Of a DNA stretch of 64,000 nt, positions 27,547-35,041 are shown in pieces. This DNA is from Dyella tabacisoli (GTDB lineage: Bacteria; Pseudomonadota; Gammaproteobacteria; Xanthomonadales; Rhodanobacteraceae), in contig NZ_KZ857174.1 of assembly GCF_003350925.1 (NCBI RefSeq), positions 248,001-312,000 on the forward strand, written 5' to 3'. The translations under genes were made by a program, and so were the position numbers. Every line of letters starts with the position of its first letter. The stretch's first letter is position 1. Below the pieces are notes generated by a model. It had not been told where the DNA came from, searched no databases, and worked only from the letters and a program-made list of their open reading frames with translations.

Positions 27547-29115
27547 ATGAAGAACGTAAGCGTTTTGGCAGGTATGCAAGCTTTGAGTTTGGCACTCGCA
27601 GCAGCGCTGTATCCGTCATTGAGTCAGGCGTCCGCGGTGCCGCTGACGGGCCATGTGTACTACGTGGCCACCAACGGTCTCAACAGCAATCCCGGTACCC
27701 AGGATGCGCCATGGCTCACCGTGCAGCGCGCGGCCAACAGCGTCGTGCCGGGCGATACGGTGTATGTGCGTGGCGGCGTTTATAACGAGACCGTGGATGT
27801 GCCCACGTCGGGTTCCGCGGCGATCGGCCCGATCACTTTTTCGAGCTATCCCGGCGAAACGGCCACGCTCAGCGGCAAGGGTCTGCTAGTACCTGCCGGT
27901 ACCACGCGCGGGGTGTGGAATCTCAGCGACCGCAGTTACATCACCATCCAGGGTTTCGATGTGGGTTACTACACCGCATCAAGTACCACCGAGACGCCGA
28001 TCGGCATTTATATTTCCGGCGCCGGCAGCAATATCAGCCTGCTCAATAATCGCGTCCACGACATCGTAAACACGGTCGAGAGCTGCCCTAACGGCAACGC
28101 ATTCGGCATCGAAGTGTATGGCAGCCGCGCACCAGCTTCGATCAATAACCTGACCATCAGCGGCAATGAAGTCGATCATTTGCGCACCGGCTGCAGTGAA
28201 TCGCTATCGCTCACCGGTAACGTCGAGCATTGGACGATTTCCAACAACGTGGTGCATGACAACGACAATATCGGCATTGCCGCACTGGGTTTCGAAAAGG
28301 CCGCGCCGAATATCGGCAGCGTCATCTACGATCAGGCACGCGACGGCGTCATCGCAGGCAATACCGTCTACAACATCAGCTCGCAGACCAACGGCGCATA
28401 CCACCCTGGGGATTTCTCCAGCGACGGCATCTATGTCGAGGGCGGCACGCGAGTCACCGTAGAACGCAACCTGGTGCATCACGTCGATATCGGCATCGAG
28501 CTGGCTAGCGAAACCCTCGGCAAGCTCACCAGCGAGGTAATCGCGCGCAATAACCTGGTATATCTCTCGAACTCGGCAGGTATTTCGATCGGCGGTGCCG
28601 GCAGCAAAAACGGTGGCACGTTGAATGCCACCATCGTCAACAACACGCTGTTCCAGAACGATAGCCAAGGCACCGGCAGCGGCGAGTTTCAGATTCAGTA
28701 CCACGCCAGCGGCACCGTTTTCGAGAACAATGTGATCTATGCCAACAGCAATGGATTGCTGGTCAACTTCTGGCCCAGTTCGGCGCAGAATCCCGGCTAT
28801 GGCAACCCCGGCACCATCGACCATAACCTGTATAACGCGGCGGCTAGTTTGGACAACGCCAACTGGACCTGGCTGGGCACGTCCTATACCGATGTGGGCT
28901 CTTACCGCAATGCGAGCCAAAACGATGCCGCTACGCTTGTTGCCGACCCGCAGTTCGTCAATACGACGACACTCGATCTGCATGTGAGTACGGCTTCACT
29001 GGTACGCGGTGCAGGGCTGGTGTTGCCGGCGACGGTGGTGGGTAGCGTGGACTACGATGGTCAGCCGCGCATGAGCAATGGCCGCATCGACATCGGTGCC
29101 TATCAACAGCCGTGA
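27547..29115 (+). CDS. Secreted right-handed parallel beta-helix protein
   Basis: A 522-residue exported protein with signal peptide MKNVSVLAGMQALSLALAAALYPSLSQASA. The segment YYVATNGLNSNPGTQDAPWLTVQRA, followed by VVPGDTVYVRGGVYNE, is the standard entry of pectate-lyase-like/NosD-like beta-helices. Many short repeats follow with asparagine ladders (ISLLNNRVHDI, NNLTISGNEVDHL, ATIVNNTLFQN). The C-terminus DYDGQPRMSNGRIDIGAYQQP is shared by secreted polysaccharide-binding or -degrading beta-helices. The catalytic residues and substrate are unclear. The start follows GGAG. Confidence 0.82.
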   Translation: MKNVSVLAGMQALSLALAAALYPSLSQASAVPLTGHVYYVATNGLNSNPGTQDAPWLTVQRAANSVVPGDTVYVRGGVYNETVDVPTSGSAAIGPITFSSYPGETATLSGKGLLVPAGTTRGVWNLSDRSYITIQGFDVGYYTASSTTETPIGIYISGAGSNISLLNNRVHDIVNTVESCPNGNAFGIEVYGSRAPASINNLTISGNEVDHLRTGCSESLSLTGNVEHWTISNNVVHDNDNIGIAALGFEKAAPNIGSVIYDQARDGVIAGNTVYNISSQTNGAYHPGDFSSDGIYVEGGTRVTVERNLVHHVDIGIELASETLGKLTSEVIARNNLVYLSNSAGISIGGAGSKNGGTLNATIVNNTLFQNDSQGTGSGEFQIQYHASGTVFENNVIYANSNGLLVNFWPSSAQNPGYGNPGTIDHNLYNAAASLDNANWTWLGTSYTDVGSYRNASQNDAATLVADPQFVNTTTLDLHVSTASLVRGAGLVLPATVVGSVDYDGQPRMSNGRIDIGAYQQP

Positions 29116-29133
29116 TGATTTGAGCTTCGCTTG

Positions 29134-29160
29134 CCGGGCCTGGTATGCATCCAGGCCCGG
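29134..29160 (+). terminator. Perfect 10-bp GC-rich hairpin after the beta-helix gene
   Basis: CCGGGCCTGG (29134-29143), loop TATGCAT, CCAGGCCCGG (29151-29160). It lies 18 bases after the stop. No U-tract follows, so it could be a terminator or an RNA-stabilising hairpin. Confidence 0.55.
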
Positions 29161-29288
29161 TCGAGGTGTGCTGAGCCGGGTCTTGCCGCGTACGCATGCA
29201 GGCACTTCATGTTGGCAGAGTAGGGAATGCATGGACGACAACACGCCGGTGTTGGCATGCTGTCCCATCCCCCTTCAGGAGCGCTCCC

Positions 29289-30257
29289 ATGCAATACCGT
29301 CGCCTCGGCAAGTCTGGTCTGCAACTTTCCGCATTGTCTTTCGGTGCCTGGGTGACCTTCGGCCAACAGGTGGGGCGCTCGCTCGCCCGCGATTTACTTG
29401 CCTTGGCGCACGAGCGCGGGGTGAATTTTTTCGACAACGCCGAAACCTATAACAACGGCATTGCCGAAACCTTGATGGGCGATGTGCTGGCCGATCTACG
29501 CTTTCCGCGCGATAGCTATTGCGTGTCGAGCAAGGTGTATTTCGGTGCGGTGAAAAATCCGCTGCCGACCCAGCGCGGCTTGTCGCGCAAACATGTGATC
29601 GAAGCCTGTCATCAGGCGCTGCATCGCTTGCGCGTGGACTATCTGGATCTGTATTTCTGCCATCGCGCCGATCCCGATACACCGATCGAAGAAACTGTCG
29701 CCGCGATGGATACCTTGGTGCGCCAAGGCAAGGTGCTGTACTGGGGCACCAGCGAATGGCCGGCTGAGGCTATCCACGAAGCGCATCGTGTCGCGCGGGA
29801 GAATCACCTGGTCGCACCGGTGATGGAGCAGCCGCAATACAACGTGCTGCATCGTGAGCGGGTCGAGCAAGAATACGCGCCGCTGTACGACGCTTATGGC
29901 ATGGGCACCACGATCTGGTCGCCGTTGGCCTCGGGCGTGTTGACCGGCAAATACAACAACGGTGTGCCGAGCGACGCGCGGCTGGCGCAACCCGGTTACG
30001 AATGGCTGCGCCAAGGTGTGCTGGGGCTGGGCGATGAAAGCATCGCCAAGGTGCGCCGGCTGCAGCCGGTCGCCGATGAGCTGGGGGTCAGCTTGGCCCA
30101 GTTGGCCATCGCCTGGTGTCTGGTCAATCCGCATGTGTCCACGGTGATGCTCGGCGCCAGCCGGCTGGAGCAGTTGGAGCACAATTTTGCGGCGCTGGAT
30201 CTGTTGCCGAAGCTCGATGCCACTGTGCTGAAACGAATCGAGCAAGCCACGGCCTAG
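29289..30257 (+). CDS. Aldo/keto reductase (potassium-channel beta-subunit-like subgroup)
   Basis: A 322-residue NADPH-dependent aldo/keto reductase. The catalytic tetrad is visible: Asp and Tyr in NFFDNAETYNNG, Lys in SSKVYF, and His in YLDLYFCHRADPDTP. The Kv-beta/YghZ-like subgroup is indicated by MQYRRLGKSGLQLSALSFGAWVTFG and TIWSPLASGVLTGKYNNG. The ATG at 29289 follows CAGGAGCGCTCCC. The substrate is unknown; relatives reduce aldehydes such as methylglyoxal. Confidence 0.92.
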   Translation: MQYRRLGKSGLQLSALSFGAWVTFGQQVGRSLARDLLALAHERGVNFFDNAETYNNGIAETLMGDVLADLRFPRDSYCVSSKVYFGAVKNPLPTQRGLSRKHVIEACHQALHRLRVDYLDLYFCHRADPDTPIEETVAAMDTLVRQGKVLYWGTSEWPAEAIHEAHRVARENHLVAPVMEQPQYNVLHRERVEQEYAPLYDAYGMGTTIWSPLASGVLTGKYNNGVPSDARLAQPGYEWLRQGVLGLGDESIAKVRRLQPVADELGVSLAQLAIAWCLVNPHVSTVMLGASRLEQLEHNFAALDLLPKLDATVLKRIEQATA

Positions 30258-30309
30258 GTCCCGGCGGGGTGCCGTAATCGATGGGCGGAAGCGATGGGGC
30301 CTATAGGTG

Positions 30310-30341
30310 TTGACTATCAAATGAGAATCATTATCATCAAC
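30310..30341 (+). promoter_or_regulatory. Fur box and likely promoter of hemP
   Basis: AAATGAGAATCATTATCATCA (from 30319) is a strong Fur-site match. It begins just downstream of TTGACT (30310-30315), a possible -35 box, so bound Fur would cover the promoter. hemP starts 30 bases downstream. Confidence 0.85.
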
Positions 30342-30370
30342 TCCGCCCTTGGCTGATAGCGGAACCTCTC

Positions 30371-30592
30371 ATGTCGATGTCTACTTTGTCTTTGTCGTCT
30401 GCACACGTTGAAGCGCCGGCTCGTCTTATGCGCTTGCTCAGCCTTAAACCAGCCCCTGCCGGTGTAACGCTGGCACGGCGCATTTCCAGTCAGGTGCTGT
30501 TGGAAGGCGCGCGTGAGCTGGTGATCCAACACCAGGGTAGCGAGTACCACCTGCGTCTGACCCGTAACGACAAACTCATTCTTACCAAGTAA
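30371..30592 (+). CDS. hemP: Hemin uptake protein HemP
   Basis: A 73-residue protein of the HemP/HmuP family. The C-terminal half carries the conserved ending HQGSEYHLRLTRNDKLILTK, preceded by the segment around ARRISSQVLLEGARELVI. HmuP in rhizobia and Burkholderia acts as an iron-responsive activator of the haem-receptor gene; the name HemP comes from its position in Yersinia haem operons. The Fur box upstream agrees with this. No haem receptor, TonB or haem ABC transporter follows, so its partner genes must be elsewhere. An ATG two codons downstream is an alternative start. Confidence 0.88.
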   Translation: MSMSTLSLSSAHVEAPARLMRLLSLKPAPAGVTLARRISSQVLLEGARELVIQHQGSEYHLRLTRNDKLILTK

Positions 30593-30595
30593 TAC

Positions 30596-30618
30596 CTCGG
30601 GGCATGGATGCCCCCGAG
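30596..30618 (+). terminator. Strong hairpin directly after hemP
   Basis: CTCGGGG-CATGGATG-CCCCCGAG begins three bases after the hemP stop. There is no U-tract. It may reduce readthrough into, or protect, the hemP message. Confidence 0.5.
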
Positions 30619-30754
30619 CCTCGCTCATTCAAGTCGAGGCACCCCGCGTCGCCGGCCATGGCCGACGCTCCATGTTTGGCCTATCGCCAGTGCCATGTGC
30701 TTCGGTTGTTGCCGAGGCATGGCCAGCCGGGTCTCCTTCGAGAGGAGCACAACG

Positions 30755-31315
30755 ATGTTCGGCTGGTTTGCACATGCGCTTACTGCGGTCTGTCCACATG
30801 CTGGTGCGGGTTCGGCCAGTCGGCGTTGGTTGCGGATCACGCCGGAGTCATTGCTGGCGTATCTACCCTTGCTCGGCAGTGTGCTGTATCTACCATCGCG
30901 CGCAAAACACCCGACGACCGGAATGTTACCGAACGGTTGGCTGGTCGAACGCGCGGAGCTGGAGCCGCTGTTGCATACCTGCTGGTTGATCGCCGCCAGT
31001 GCGATCAATGTGGATGGCCCGCGCGAATGGCTGGAATGTATCGATGCGCAGGGATGCCTGCGGGCACGATTGCATTTGTTGCCCGATACCGACTACCTCG
31101 CCTGGGATGCCTTGCTTGCCCAGGGCAAACCGCTGGCGTTGCCGCCGCATCGGCGCGTACAACAACCTTTGCGTCTGGCCAGTGCGTCGGTGATGGTTTT
31201 TCAGCATCGCCGGTTGGCGGGTCTAAGCATCTTGAGCAGCATCGCGCCCTCACGGCTATCTACCCTGGGCCAGGGCATCGCCCGCGATGTGGCTCGCGCG
31301 GAAGCCGGGCTCTAG
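30755..31315 (+). CDS. Conserved hypothetical protein downstream of hemP
   Basis: A protein of 186 residues beginning MFGWFAHALTAVCPHAGAGSASRRWLRITPESLLAYLPLLGSVL. The ATG at 30755 is chosen because GAGAGGAGC lies just upstream; the frame is open further upstream, but that part reads like non-coding sequence. I do not recognise a domain. It has no signal peptide and scattered short hydrophobic stretches (LEPLLHTCWLIAASAINVDG). Its position 160 bases after hemP, with no other gene between, suggests it is iron- or haem-related, which is inference only. Confidence 0.6.
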   Translation: MFGWFAHALTAVCPHAGAGSASRRWLRITPESLLAYLPLLGSVLYLPSRAKHPTTGMLPNGWLVERAELEPLLHTCWLIAASAINVDGPREWLECIDAQGCLRARLHLLPDTDYLAWDALLAQGKPLALPPHRRVQQPLRLASASVMVFQHRRLAGLSILSSIAPSRLSTLGQGIARDVARAEAGL

Positions 31316-31332
31316 CAGACGCTTGGCCTCGG

Positions 31333-31373
31333 CGGACAATGTCCGTCTGTCCGTGAGACTGTCCGCGGACAGT
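31333..31373 (+). promoter_or_regulatory. Palindromic upstream activator sites (TGTCCG repeats)
   Basis: Two palindromes built from TGTCCG half-sites: CGGACA-A-TGTCCG (31333-31345) and the perfect 16-mer ACTGTCCGCGGACAGT (31358-31373), with a further single TGTCCG at 31349. They sit about 65-105 bases upstream of the sigma-54 promoter, the normal position for a Fis-type enhancer-binding activator. The response regulator at 49033-50373 is the obvious candidate. Confidence 0.75.
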
Positions 31374-31436
31374 GACCGCATTGTGCGAGTCATTTGTAAA
31401 TCATTGAATTAATGTACTTATCGCAAGCGAGTCGGG

Positions 31437-31454
31437 TTGGCACGCAGCTTGCTG
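31437..31454 (+). promoter_or_regulatory. Sigma-54 promoter of the export operon
   Basis: TTGGCACGCAGCTTGCTG matches the sigma-54 consensus TTGGCACG-N4-TTGC. The invariant GG (31439-31440) and GC (31451-31452) have the exact 10-base spacing. Transcription should begin near 31464, giving a leader of about 34 bases before the adaptor ATG at 31498. Confidence 0.88.
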
Positions 31455-31497
31455 ATACTGGTCAGGGGCCGCACCGTTCGCGGCTAGGGACTATTCA

Positions 31498-32766
31498 ATG
31501 ATTCGCGATACTTCCGCTCAAGACCGCCTGGTCGAGGTCAAGCCAAATCGTAAGCGTCTAATCATGATCGGTGGCGGCGTGGCCGTGCTTGCCGTGCTGG
31601 CGCTGGTGCTACCGCAGGCCAGTCGCCTGTTTTCCGCCGATGCGTCGGTCAGTACGTCGCGGCTGGCGTTCGGCGTGGTCGAGCGCGGCTTATTTGTGCG
31701 CGACATCGCCGCCGAGGGCAAAGTGGTGGCGGCGGTAAGCCCCACGCTTTATGCCACCTCGGGTGGTGCGGTGACCTTGAAGGTGCACGCCGGCGATTCA
31801 GTCAAGAAAGACCAGGTGCTTGCCACGATCGTCAGCCCCGAGCTGACCAACAAGCTGGCGCAAGAGCAGAGTGCCGCCGACGCGATGGAAGTCGATTACA
31901 AGCGGGCGCAGATCGACGCGCGCAAGAAGCGCGGCGAGTTGCAGAAAGCACTGGATAACGCACAGATCGATCAGAAGTCGGCCGAGAGCGACCTGGTGCG
32001 CTACCAGAAGGCCTTCGCGCAAGGCGCCGTGCCCAGCCGCGATGTAGACAAGGCCAAAGACACGCTGCAAAAAGCGCAGATCACCACACGCCATGCCACG
32101 ACCGATCTGGGCATGGACGGCGACAGCCAGAATTTCGATATCGAATCGAAGAAGCTTGCGCACGATCGCCAGGTGCTGCTGGTGAAAGACCTGCTGCGCC
32201 AGGTCGACGACCTCAATGTGCGTTCGCCGGTCGACGGCCAGGTCGGCCAGCTATTTATCGCCGAGCGCGCCACCGTGGCCAAAGATGCGCAGTTGCTCAG
32301 CGTCATCGACCTTTCCGCGCTGGTAGTGGAAATGAAAGTGCCGGAAAGTTTCGCTCGCGATCTGGGCATCGGCATGGGCGGCGAGATCACCGGCAACGGC
32401 AATACCTGGAAGGGCCTGGTCAGTGCGATCTCGCCTGAAGTGGTCAATGGCGAAGTGGCGGCGCGGCTGCGCTTCGACGGCGAGACGCCGAAGCAACTGC
32501 GGCAGAATCAACGTCTGTCGGTGCGCATCTTGCTCGATAAGCGCGACAACGTACTGATGGTGCAGCGCGGTTCCTTTGTCGACGAATCCGGTGGCAGCTA
32601 TGCCTACCTGGTGCGCGACGGCATCGCCGAGAAACACCCGATCCGCGTCGGCGCCAACAGCATCGACAAAGTGGAAATTCTCGATGGCCTCAAAGAAGGC
32701 GACCGCATCGTGACCTCCGGCACCGACAGTTTCAAAAACGCGGCCCGCGTAGCCATCAGCCGCTAA
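31498..32766 (+). CDS. Periplasmic adaptor (HlyD/MacA-like membrane fusion protein)
   Basis: A 422-residue membrane fusion protein. An N-terminal anchor (LIMIGGGVAVLAVLALVLPQA, about 21-41) is followed by the barrel-sandwich half TLYATSGGAVTLKVHAGDSVKKDQVLATI. A long alpha-helical hairpin (about 110-235) runs from PELTNKLAQEQ onward, then LNVRSPVDGQVGQLFIAERATV closes the lipoyl-like domain. The beta-barrel and membrane-proximal domains end in DRIVTSGTDSFKNAARVAISR. Such adaptors link an inner-membrane ABC pump to an outer-membrane TolC channel. No outer-membrane factor lies in the locus, so a shared TolC is expected. It is the first gene after the sigma-54 promoter. Confidence 0.92.
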   Translation: MIRDTSAQDRLVEVKPNRKRLIMIGGGVAVLAVLALVLPQASRLFSADASVSTSRLAFGVVERGLFVRDIAAEGKVVAAVSPTLYATSGGAVTLKVHAGDSVKKDQVLATIVSPELTNKLAQEQSAADAMEVDYKRAQIDARKKRGELQKALDNAQIDQKSAESDLVRYQKAFAQGAVPSRDVDKAKDTLQKAQITTRHATTDLGMDGDSQNFDIESKKLAHDRQVLLVKDLLRQVDDLNVRSPVDGQVGQLFIAERATVAKDAQLLSVIDLSALVVEMKVPESFARDLGIGMGGEITGNGNTWKGLVSAISPEVVNGEVAARLRFDGETPKQLRQNQRLSVRILLDKRDNVLMVQRGSFVDESGGSYAYLVRDGIAEKHPIRVGANSIDKVEILDGLKEGDRIVTSGTDSFKNAARVAISR

Positions 32767-32767
32767 T

Positions 32768-32898
32768 GATTTCTCCCTCCCTGCGACCGAAGAGAGCCCC
32801 TCTTCGGGACATGCGGGGGAGGGCTGGGGTGGGGTGAGCCTTGCGGCAAGCCTTCACCCCCTCCCAGCCTCCCTCTGTGCACAAGGGGAGGAGTTAAA
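32768..32898. repeat. GC-rich dispersed hairpin repeat (copy 5), inside the export operon
   Basis: Two arms (CTCCCTCCCTGCGACCGAAG...GCGGGGGAGGGCTGGGGTGGGG, then CACCCCCTCCCAGCCTCCCTC...GGGGAGGAG) form a long imperfect stem. It separates the adaptor from the ATPase gene. Confidence 0.75.
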
Positions 32899-32919
32899 AC
32901 CACCACGAAGGATTCAGCC

Positions 32920-33645
32920 ATGCTCAAGATGACTCACCTGTCCAAGGTCTACCGCACCGAAGTAGTGGAGACCTATGCGCTGCGCGATTTCAATATCGAT
33001 GTGAAAGAAGGCGAGTTCGTCGCCGTGACCGGGCCATCGGGCTCGGGCAAAACGACGTTTCTCACCATCGCCGGATTGTTGGAAACCTTCACCGGTGGCG
33101 AGTACCACCTCGATGGCGTCGAAGTAAGTCATTTGAACGACAACGCGCGTTCGAAGATCCGCAACGAAAAAATCGGCTTCATCTTTCAGGCATTCAACCT
33201 GATTCCCGACCTCAATGTGTTCGATAACGTCGAAGTGCCGCTGCGCTATCGCGGCATGAAATCGGCCGAACGCAAGAAGCGCATCATGGAATCGCTGGAG
33301 CGCGTGGGCCTGGCCTCGCGAGCCAAGCACTATCCGGCCGAACTCTCCGGCGGTCAGCAGCAGCGTGTAGCTATCGCGCGCGCATTGGCCGGTTCGCCGC
33401 GCCTGCTGCTCGCCGACGAACCGACCGGCAACCTGGATACGCAGATGGCGCGCAGCGTGCTGGAGCTGCTCGAAGAGATCCATCGCGAAGGCGCCACCAT
33501 CGTCATGGTGACCCACGATCCCGAGCTGGCCGCACGCGCCCAGCGCAACGTGCATGTCATCGATGGTCAAGTGGTCGACCTGGCGGAAGACCCGCGCTTC
33601 CACGCGCATGTGGCGCAAGTGGCGGAAGCCACGCACGGCCGTTGA
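32920..33645 (+). CDS. MacB/LolD-type ABC transporter ATPase
   Basis: A 241-residue stand-alone ATPase. Walker A is GPSGSGKTT (38-46), the Q-loop is at Q90, the signature is LSGGQQQRVAIARAL (from 142), Walker B LLLADEP ends with D166-E167, and the H-loop is H199. The sequence belongs to the MacB/LolD/FtsE group (type VII ABC systems, mechanotransmission). It is the only ATPase gene among ten permease genes, so it is likely shared. The ATG at 32920 follows AAGGATTCAGCC. A hairpin with an 11-bp stem follows the stop. Confidence 0.95.
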   Translation: MLKMTHLSKVYRTEVVETYALRDFNIDVKEGEFVAVTGPSGSGKTTFLTIAGLLETFTGGEYHLDGVEVSHLNDNARSKIRNEKIGFIFQAFNLIPDLNVFDNVEVPLRYRGMKSAERKKRIMESLERVGLASRAKHYPAELSGGQQQRVAIARALAGSPRLLLADEPTGNLDTQMARSVLELLEEIHREGATIVMVTHDPELAARAQRNVHVIDGQVVDLAEDPRFHAHVAQVAEATHGR

Positions 33646-33655
33646 TCGAGAAGGG

Positions 33656-33684
33656 CCTCTTCCCCGGCGGTGTCGGGGAAGAGG
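33656..33684 (+). repeat. Perfect 11-bp hairpin between the ATPase and first permease genes
   Basis: CCTCTTCCCCG (33656-33666), loop GCGGTGT, CGGGGAAGAGG (33674-33684). It starts 11 bases after the ATPase stop and ends 36 bases before the first permease ATG. It could slow or partly terminate transcription, or stabilise the ATPase message. Confidence 0.7.
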
Positions 33685-33720
33685 TTGGGGGAAGCAGCAA
33701 CAGCTATTCGGAAATCATCC

Positions 33721-35028
33721 ATGTTCGCTTACTACTTTCAGCTTGGCCTGCGCAGCTTGCGCCGCAACCCGATCTTGACCGCGCTGATGGTGATGGCGAT
33801 CGGTTTCGGCGTAGCGGCGTCGATGACCACGTACTCGGTCTTTCGAGCTACGTCGAATAATCCGATTCCGCAGAAATCGTCGCAGCTATTCGCTGTGCAA
33901 ATCGATAACTGGGGGCCGGAAGACAACGACAAGGGCGAGCCGGCGAGTTCGCTGAACTACACCGATTCCATAGCGTTGATGAAGGCGCATAAGGCCAAAC
34001 GGCAAACCGCGCTGTATCCGGTGGGCCTGGCGGCAGTACCTGCCGACGCCAATCTGTTGCCGTTTCGTACCAACGGCTACGCCGTTTACGGCGATGCTTT
34101 TCCGATGTTCGATATGCCGTTTCTCTACGGTGGCGGCTGGAGCTCGGCCGAGGACGACGGTCATGCGGCTGTCGTGGTTATCGCCCGCTCCATCAACGAC
34201 AAATTGTTCAACGGCGCCAACAGCGTAGGGCGCGAGATCAATCTCGATGGACACAACTATCGTGTCACCGGCGTGCTCGATAGCTGGGACCCAAAGCCCT
34301 TGTTCTTTGATCCGGTCAACACCTCGGGTTTTGACGATCCGGTGGACTTATTCATTCCGTTCACGCGTGCCATCGAATTGAAGATGAGCACCAACGGCAA
34401 CAACAACTGCAACAAAAATCCGGGCGATGGTTGGGATGCCTGGCTGCATTCGGAGTGCATCTGGGCACAGTTCTGGGTCGAGGCGCCAAGCAAGGCCGAC
34501 GTCGATACCTATCGACAGTTCTTGCAGGGCTATGCCGCCGAGCAGCAGCGCGCGGGGCGTTTTCATTGGGCGCCCAACGTGCGTACCCGCGATGTCATGG
34601 ATTGGCTCGATCATCAAAATGTAGTGCCGGCCGAATCGAAGATTTCATTGCTGGTGGCGATGGGTTTCTTGCTGATCTGCCTGGTCAACACGGTCGGTTT
34701 GTTGCTGGCTAAATTCATGCGGCGCGCGCCGGAGATCGGTGTACGCCGTGCGCTCGGCGCATCGCGCCGTGAAATTTACGGGCAATTTTTGATCGAGGCC
34801 GGCACGGTCGGTTTGGCCGGCGGCCTGCTCGGCTTATTGCTCACCGGCCTGGGTGTGTTTGGTGTGTCCTTGGTGTTCGACCCGAAGATCGCGCGACTGG
34901 CCACGCTCGATGCTTCGCTGGTGGCGCTGACCATGCTGGTGGCGGTATTGGCCACGGTATTGGCGGCGTTCTATCCGACCTGGCGTGCGGCGCAAGTGCA
35001 GCCCGCCTGGCAACTGAAATCCAACTGA
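33721..35028 (+). CDS. FtsX/MacB-like permease, A-type subunit 1 (A1, subtype I)
   Basis: A 435-residue four-span permease. One span lies near the N-terminus (LTALMVMAIGFGVAASMTTYSVF, about 19-41), a periplasmic MacB-PCD-like domain runs from about 45 to 310, and three C-terminal spans begin at SLLVAMGFLLICLVNTVGLLL. The cytoplasmic coupling segment is EIGVRRALGASRREIYGQFL. The periplasmic domain has two cysteines, C230 and C246, flanking a Gly/Trp loop. The start at 33721 gives MFAYYFQLGLRSLRRNP, matching its paralogues; an in-frame start at 33670 is less likely. The end PAWQLKSN is shared with A2 and A4. It is 13 bases from its partner B1. Confidence 0.9.
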   Translation: MFAYYFQLGLRSLRRNPILTALMVMAIGFGVAASMTTYSVFRATSNNPIPQKSSQLFAVQIDNWGPEDNDKGEPASSLNYTDSIALMKAHKAKRQTALYPVGLAAVPADANLLPFRTNGYAVYGDAFPMFDMPFLYGGGWSSAEDDGHAAVVVIARSINDKLFNGANSVGREINLDGHNYRVTGVLDSWDPKPLFFDPVNTSGFDDPVDLFIPFTRAIELKMSTNGNNNCNKNPGDGWDAWLHSECIWAQFWVEAPSKADVDTYRQFLQGYAAEQQRAGRFHWAPNVRTRDVMDWLDHQNVVPAESKISLLVAMGFLLICLVNTVGLLLAKFMRRAPEIGVRRALGASRREIYGQFLIEAGTVGLAGGLLGLLLTGLGVFGVSLVFDPKIARLATLDASLVALTMLVAVLATVLAAFYPTWRAAQVQPAWQLKSN

Positions 35029-35041
35029 GCGCGAAACGACC

